From positions 158,939-222,938 of the forward strand of contig DATKBT010000030.1 in assembly GCA_035546295.1 (NCBI GenBank): DNA of 64,000 nucleotides, read 5' to 3'. Position numbers and translations under genes: made by a program. This DNA is from DATKBT01 sp035546295. GTDB taxonomy: Bacteria; Acidobacteriota; Thermoanaerobaculia; Multivoradales; Multivoraceae. The notes beneath the pieces were generated by a model, which searched no databases, was not told where the DNA came from, and saw nothing but the letters and a program-made list of their open reading frames with translations. Within the stretch, counting starts at the first letter, position 1. The number at the start of each line of letters is the position of its first letter. This document shows, one piece after another, positions 59,715 to 64,000 of this stretch.

Positions 59715-61142
59715 ATGAGCCAACCGTCGGCAACCTCGCGCCTTCGCCTGTGCTGCGGGTGCAACGAGACCTACGCGACCGACGGCGACAGCTGCCCATC
59801 GTGCGGGGGCAGCCTGGTGGCGCTCGTGGAGCAGCAGGACCTGCTCGAGACGACCACGCTCGAGGTCGCGGCCGAGCGCGCCGCGCAGGAGGAGGGCCTC
59901 GCGCTCGACGCGCCGGCGGACTCGCTCGTGGGCCGCGAGGTGGGCGTCTATCGGTTCGAGCGGATCGCGGGACGGGGCGGCATGGGGACGGTCTATCGCG
60001 GCTACCACCGGATGCTGCAGCGCCCCTGCGCGCTCAAGGTCCTCGACTCGAGGCTGGCCGAGCACGTGCCCGAGTACCGCGAGCTCTTCCTGGCCGAAGC
60101 GCGGGCCGCAGCCGGCCTGGTGCACCCCAACATAGTGACCGTTCACAACGTGCTCGAGAGCGACGGGCTCCACCTGATCGAGATGGAGTGGGTCGAGGGG
60201 CTCGCGCTGAGCACCCTGCTGCGCTCCCAGGGCCGCCTCGACGCCTATCGCGCGACCGAGTCGATGCTGCAGCTCAGCGCCGCGCTCCACCACGCCCACA
60301 CCCGGGGCATCGTCCATCGCGACCTGAAGCCGTCGAATGCGCTGGTCTGCGAAGGACGGGTCAAGCTGGCCGACTTCGGGCTGGCCCGCCGCCTGGTGGC
60401 CTCCGGCGAGCGTCAGGTCCAGGTGGCCGGGACGCCGTACTTCATGGCGCCGGAGCTGTTCAAGGGGGTCGCCGCGAGCGCCCGCTCCGACGTCTACGCC
60501 GCCGGCGTCACCTATTTCTACCTGCTCACCGGCAGGCTGCCGTTCTATGCCCGCTCGCTCGAGGAGCTGGTGCGCGCGCACCGGGAGTCGGCGCTGCCTC
60601 CTCTCGATGAGCTGGGGCCCGCCGCGGGCCCGGCGCGCGAGATCCTCGAGGTCTGCCTGGCCAAGGACCCCGAGTCGCGTTTCACGGACGCGGCCACCCT
60701 GACCCGGCAGTTCGGTTCCGTGCTGCGTCGGCTGCGCAGCCTCGAGAGCCTGGTCGCTGAGGCGGTGAGCGACCTCGACGTCGAACGCCGGCCGACGGGA
60801 GACGGCTCGATCGAGCTGGTCGCCCGGCTGGCCGACGGCCGCCGACAGCGGGTCTACGTCGAGGAGCGCGACAGCGAGCTCACCGGCGAGCCGCTGGTTC
60901 ACATCTTCAGTCCCTGCGCGCCCGTCGACGAGGAGTTCCTGCGCCGGGCGCTCGAGCTGAACGCCGAGGTGCAGCATGGCGCGCTCGCGATCGAGGAGCT
61001 CGACGGCAGGAGCTACTTCGTGATGCGCAACGCGTATCCACGCGCCACCTGCGATCCCGCCGAGGTGAGGAGCAGTGTGCTGTCCATCGCCGAGGCTGCG
61101 GACGACGTCGAACGCTCCCTACTGGAGGACGATCGCCATTGA
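59715..61142 (+). CDS. Serine/threonine protein kinase with N-terminal zinc ribbon
   Basis: An eukaryote-like kinase of 475 residues. A zinc ribbon (CCGCNETYATDGDSCPSCGG) comes first. The kinase follows: Gly loop IAGRGGMGTVYRGYHR, Lys in CALKVLDSRL, HRD loop IVHRDLKPSNALV, DFG as LADFGLARRL, and the APE-type motif GTPYFMAPELF. The C-terminal ~120 residues (DLDVERRPTGDGSIELVARL ... HGALAIEELDGRSYFVMRNA) have a fold suggestive of YbjN/secretion-chaperone-like domains but are unassigned. There is no membrane span, so it is cytosolic. Targets unknown. Confidence 0.9.
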   Translation: MSQPSATSRLRLCCGCNETYATDGDSCPSCGGSLVALVEQQDLLETTTLEVAAERAAQEEGLALDAPADSLVGREVGVYRFERIAGRGGMGTVYRGYHRMLQRPCALKVLDSRLAEHVPEYRELFLAEARAAAGLVHPNIVTVHNVLESDGLHLIEMEWVEGLALSTLLRSQGRLDAYRATESMLQLSAALHHAHTRGIVHRDLKPSNALVCEGRVKLADFGLARRLVASGERQVQVAGTPYFMAPELFKGVAASARSDVYAAGVTYFYLLTGRLPFYARSLEELVRAHRESALPPLDELGPAAGPAREILEVCLAKDPESRFTDAATLTRQFGSVLRRLRSLESLVAEAVSDLDVERRPTGDGSIELVARLADGRRQRVYVEERDSELTGEPLVHIFSPCAPVDEEFLRRALELNAEVQHGALAIEELDGRSYFVMRNAYPRATCDPAEVRSSVLSIAEAADDVERSLLEDDRH

Positions 61143-61214
61143 GGGGCGTCGTGGCGAGGGGCGTCGGGGAGGACCTAGGGCGATGACTTCTCCTGCTCGC
61201 GAGCTCGATCGGCC

Positions 61215-62120
61215 TTGAGACTCTTCGTCGCGCTCACCGATCGGGACTGGCTCGACTCGCTCGCCGGGCGCCACGAGCTCGACGAGGTCTGCTTCTGGCA
61301 GGCGGCCTTCCCGCAGCCCCTGCGCTCGCTGCGGGCCGGCGAGCTGGTGCTGTTCATCGGGCACGCGCCCGAGCGGATGATCGCGGGTGGCGGCTTTCTC
61401 GTCCACGGCACCAGCCTCCCGCTCTCGGTGCTGTGGAGCTTCTTCGGGTCGAAGGCCGGCGGCGCGCACCGCGGGCAGCTCGTGCGCCGGGTCGAGCGCG
61501 CCCGCAGCGAGACGCCGAGCCGCGATCCGGAGGTGGGCGGCATGGTCCTCCAGAGCTTCTTCCTGTTCGATCCGCAGGATCGCGTTGCGCCTCCCGACGA
61601 CTTCCACCCGAACGTCTCCCGGGGCAAGTTCTACGACGTCGAGGCCGGCACCGGTCAGCGGCTCTGGCGCGCCGTCTGCGAGCGGCTCGAGGCGGACCTG
61701 CCGCTCAACGACCGGGCGTCGCAGGGCGTGCTGTTCGGCGATCCCTGGCTGCTGCCTCGCCGCGTCGGCGTCGGCGGGTTCAAGTCCCTGGTGCTCGACG
61801 CCTACGGGCGCCGGTGCGCGGTGACCGGCCTGGAGCTCGTGCCGGCGCTCGACGTGGTGACGGTTCGACCGTTCGAGGCCGGCGGTCTTCCGAGGGCCGA
61901 GAACGGACTGCTCCTGCGCGCCGATCTCGCGCGGCTGTTCGAGCGCGGCTATCTCGCGATCGGCGACGACGAGGTCCTCTTGCTCAGCCGCGGTCTCGTC
62001 GAGGGAGGAGGTGAGCTCGGCGTCCTCGCCGGGACGGCCACGCGGCTGCCGCGGCGACGCGAGCTGCGCCCTCGCCCCGAGCTCCTCGCCTGGCACCGAG
62101 AGCACGTGTTCCTGGGTTGA
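61215..62120 (+). CDS. HNH-fold protein lacking the catalytic histidines, with an N-terminal EVE/PUA-like half
   Basis: The C-terminal third aligns with the HNH domain of restriction-like proteins: YGRRCAVTGLELVPALDVVT then VRPFEAGGLPRAENGLLLRA DLARLFERGYLAI (shown split). In active relatives the 'xAHIxPF' and 'DLHRLFD' His residues are present; here these positions read VTVRPF and DLARLFE, so both histidines are gone while the Asn-Gly-Leu core remains. The first ~140 residues (LRAGELVLFIGHAPERMIAG) could be an EVE/PUA-type nucleic-acid reader. The start is TTG 61215; 301 residues. It is adjacent to an IS element. A DNA-binding rather than cutting role is inferred. Confidence 0.6.
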   Translation: MRLFVALTDRDWLDSLAGRHELDEVCFWQAAFPQPLRSLRAGELVLFIGHAPERMIAGGGFLVHGTSLPLSVLWSFFGSKAGGAHRGQLVRRVERARSETPSRDPEVGGMVLQSFFLFDPQDRVAPPDDFHPNVSRGKFYDVEAGTGQRLWRAVCERLEADLPLNDRASQGVLFGDPWLLPRRVGVGGFKSLVLDAYGRRCAVTGLELVPALDVVTVRPFEAGGLPRAENGLLLRADLARLFERGYLAIGDDEVLLLSRGLVEGGGELGVLAGTATRLPRRRELRPRPELLAWHREHVFLG

Positions 62121-62136
62121 CGACCTCCATCGGAGG

Positions 62137-63999
62137 CTAGGTGGCTGGTGTTTTTCTCGCGATAGGGCTTGAGATTTTCTCCGGAGTATGAGCGACACTT
62201 GACCCAGGTCAGCAGCAGAGAGGAGCTGTTCGATGAGCCTGGGCACGGCACCGAGCCAGAAGAGCATCTTCGATGAAGCGAGCGAGTACTGCGCTGAGCG
62301 ACTGAGCGAGAGGAGCGTGTACTCGTGGCTCCATCGGGAGCGAGAGCGGCTGTTCCCGGATGGGGACTTCGCAGACTTGTATTCGACGCGGGGTCGTCGT
62401 TCGGTAGCGCCGTCAGTCGTGGCCACGGTGATGGTCCTTCAGCGTCTGGAGGGGTGTTCGGACCGTGAGGCGGTGGAGCGATTTGCGTTCGATGTTCGGT
62501 GGCGCTATGCGGCAGGCGTCAGCGGTTGGGGCGAGGACGCATGCCGGGAGTTCGTGCACACGGTGTTGGTGGACATGCGGGAGCGATTGCGGGGATCGGC
62601 GAGGCCCGACCGGATTTTCGAGGCGAGTCTAGAAGCTGCGAAGTCGGCAGGTGTATTGGGTCGTCGGCGGGTGTTGGATTCCACGGCGTTGTATGACGCT
62701 GTGACGACGATGGACACGGTGACTCTGATCCGTTCGGCGATGCGCAGCCTCCTGCAGGTGTGCGATGCAGAGTTGGCTCAGGAGCTTCGGGCCGTCATTC
62801 GCAGTGGAGACGACTACGCGAGCACGGCCAAACCGCAGATCGACTGGAGCGACCCTGAAGCTCGGCACGAGCTGATCGACTCACGGGCACGCGATGCGTT
62901 CGCGTGTTTGGCGCAGTTGGAGGGCCGGGAGCTGTCGCCAGCAGTGAGCGAAGCGAGTCGCCTACTCGCCACCGTGATCGGCCAGGACCTGGAGACCGAA
63001 GAAGACGGCTCGCTGCGGATCGCGAGGCGTGTCGCCCGCGACCGGGTGATCTCGACGGTCGACCCAGAAGCCCGTCACGGCCACAAGACGTCGTCGCGTG
63101 GGTTCGACGGATACAAGGGCAATGTGGCAGTCGATCCCGACAGCGAGGTGATCACCAAGACGGCAGTGACGCCAGCGAATGCCGGAGAGGTCAGTGTGGC
63201 GGAAGAGCTGATCGATGACCTTCTCGGCGATGATGGAGAAGCAGTCGAAGCCACGGTCTACGGGGACTCGGCGTACGGGAGTGGAGAGTTTCAGGCACGC
63301 TTGCAGAATGCTGGGATCGACTCGAGGTGCAAGACGCAACCTGCCTCGAACGCTGACGGCTTCTTCTCGAAGGACCGGTTCGCCATCGACCTGAAGCAGG
63401 GGACGGTCACCTGCCCGGCTGGGCACACGGTTCTGATTCAGCGCTACGAGAAGCGATCCGACGCCGCGTCCTTCGGCACCCTGTGCGCCGCCTGCCCGCT
63501 GCGCTCCCAATGTACTCGCGCTACCGCCGGTCGGACGATTCGCATCGGACCGTACGAGGAGGCCCTGAGTCAGGCTCGCCAACGACAAAACCTCGAGTCC
63601 TGGCGAGCCGATTACCGAGCCACGCGTCCCAAGATCGAGCGCAAGATCGGACACATGATGCGTCGCCGCCATGGCGGGCGAAGAGCTCGCGTGCGTGGGC
63701 GCGGCAAGGTCGACGCAGACTTCAGGCTCCTCGCCGCCGCCCTCAATCTCACTCGACTCGCTGTCTTGGGTATCCGATCGACCGCTGAGGGATGGGCGGT
63801 TGCGTGACAGGACCGCTACAACCTCTCAACCTCTCAGATAACCTGCAGTATCGGAAATCCCGCCTTCACCGGGCTCCAAAGCTTTAGCCGCCGAGCTCTC
63901 TCGCAGAATGAACAACGGCCGCGCCACGCTCAACCCACGAGTCTGGCCCAGCCGACGACCTTGGCAATCCCGCTAACCCGTTTCACACCAGCCACCTAG
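62137..63999 (+). mobile_element. IS1182-family insertion sequence, complete
   Basis: About 1.86 kb bounded by inverted ends ctaggtggctggtgt (62137-62151) and acaccagccacctag (63985-63999), complementary over 15 bases. Because CTAG is its own complement, the outer four bases could be a target duplication rather than part of the repeat, leaving 11-base arms. It contains one intact transposase. The base and codon usage are visibly less GC-rich than in the neighbours, suggesting recent arrival. Confidence 0.85.
62233..63807 (+). CDS. IS1182-family transposase
   Basis: A DDE transposase of 524 residues. An N-terminal DUF772-type domain (VVATVMVLQRLEGCSDREAV) is followed by the first catalytic Asp in RRRVLDSTALYDAV. 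The second Asp lies in YGDSAYGSGEFQARL and the Glu in the late helix RPKIERKIGHMMRRRHGGRR. CPAGHTVLIQRYEKRS and the Cys motif CAACPLRSQC are typical of IS1182. The ribosome site gaggag precedes ATG 62233. The frame is intact, so the element may still be active. Confidence 0.95.
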   Translation: MSLGTAPSQKSIFDEASEYCAERLSERSVYSWLHRERERLFPDGDFADLYSTRGRRSVAPSVVATVMVLQRLEGCSDREAVERFAFDVRWRYAAGVSGWGEDACREFVHTVLVDMRERLRGSARPDRIFEASLEAAKSAGVLGRRRVLDSTALYDAVTTMDTVTLIRSAMRSLLQVCDAELAQELRAVIRSGDDYASTAKPQIDWSDPEARHELIDSRARDAFACLAQLEGRELSPAVSEASRLLATVIGQDLETEEDGSLRIARRVARDRVISTVDPEARHGHKTSSRGFDGYKGNVAVDPDSEVITKTAVTPANAGEVSVAEELIDDLLGDDGEAVEATVYGDSAYGSGEFQARLQNAGIDSRCKTQPASNADGFFSKDRFAIDLKQGTVTCPAGHTVLIQRYEKRSDAASFGTLCAACPLRSQCTRATAGRTIRIGPYEEALSQARQRQNLESWRADYRATRPKIERKIGHMMRRRHGGRRARVRGRGKVDADFRLLAAALNLTRLAVLGIRSTAEGWAVA

Positions 64000-64000
64000 G
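63808..64000. other. 3' non-coding end of the IS element and window edge
   Basis: 193 bases after the transposase stop, AT-richer than the rest, ending in the right inverted repeat one base before the window edge. No gene seen. Confidence 0.5.

Overview
This is a GC-rich (roughly 70% by eye) chromosomal window, densely coding on both strands, with no tRNA, rRNA or CRISPR array that I can recognise. The content suggests a free-living heterotrophic bacterium with a two-membrane envelope: TlpA-type thioredoxin, lipoproteins, a MacB-like permease of the 'acidobacterial duplicated orphan permease' type, an FG-GAP/ASPIC protein, a PASTA-less Ser/Thr kinase and hopanoid genes. I infer Acidobacteriota or a neighbouring phylum. 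This rests on gene families only, not on a marker phylogeny.

Layout. 1-10.6 kb: the 3' part of a penicillin acylase; a minus-strand run (glutamate-type dehydrogenase, NudC, a shikimate-kinase-fold pseudoenzyme and a frameshifted, truncated nitrilase remnant); an aminotransferase; a ferritin-like protein; an unknown secreted protein; an M48 protease; and a TlpA-like protein. 10.6-11.35 kb: a gene-free block of palindromic and direct repeats. 11.35-25.7 kb, the core of the window: moaA, then squalene-hopene cyclase, hpnH, hpnA, hpnG, a lipoprotein phosphatase, type 2 IPP isomerase, class I HMG-CoA reductase, mevalonate kinase, a mevalonate-phosphate decarboxylase, a single-gene squalene synthase and a DtxR-type regulator, all on the plus strand. 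These genes could take HMG-CoA to C35 hopanoid precursors. HMG-CoA synthase, phosphomevalonate kinase (or isopentenyl phosphate kinase) and prenyl diphosphate synthase are not in the window. 25.7-32.4 kb: a second copy of the palindromic repeat, a sodium:neurotransmitter-type symporter, a 1153-residue TPR/FG-GAP/ASPIC protein and an AI-2E-type exporter. 32.8-44.5 kb is a signalling region: a SpoIIE phosphatase, a NarL-type kinase/regulator pair, a 419-bp inverted-repeat-bounded element, an SLC13 permease with four RCK_C-like repeats, a frameshifted BON lipoprotein, a CheB-CheR-PAS-kinase-receiver fusion and a 28-residue membrane protein. 45-64 kb: DNA polymerase I, a membrane glycosyltransferase-like protein, a serine hydrolase, UppP, a thiolase, an RtcB-family ligase, an ADOP permease, a membrane-bound hydrolase, a cupin, a Ser/Thr kinase, an HNH-fold protein lacking its histidines, and a complete IS1182-family element ending one base before the window edge.

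Themes. (1) A plus-strand mevalonate-to-hopanoid supercluster in a bacterium, with a eukaryote-like squalene synthase instead of HpnCDE and a lipoprotein phosphatase of unknown role inside it. (2) Several dispersed palindromic repeat families in the non-coding gaps. (3) Several decayed or catalytically stripped proteins: nitrilase remnant, shikimate-kinase-like protein, BON lipoprotein, HNH protein, and the polA exonuclease domain. Long open frames antisense to these genes are a by-product of the GC content and are left out.
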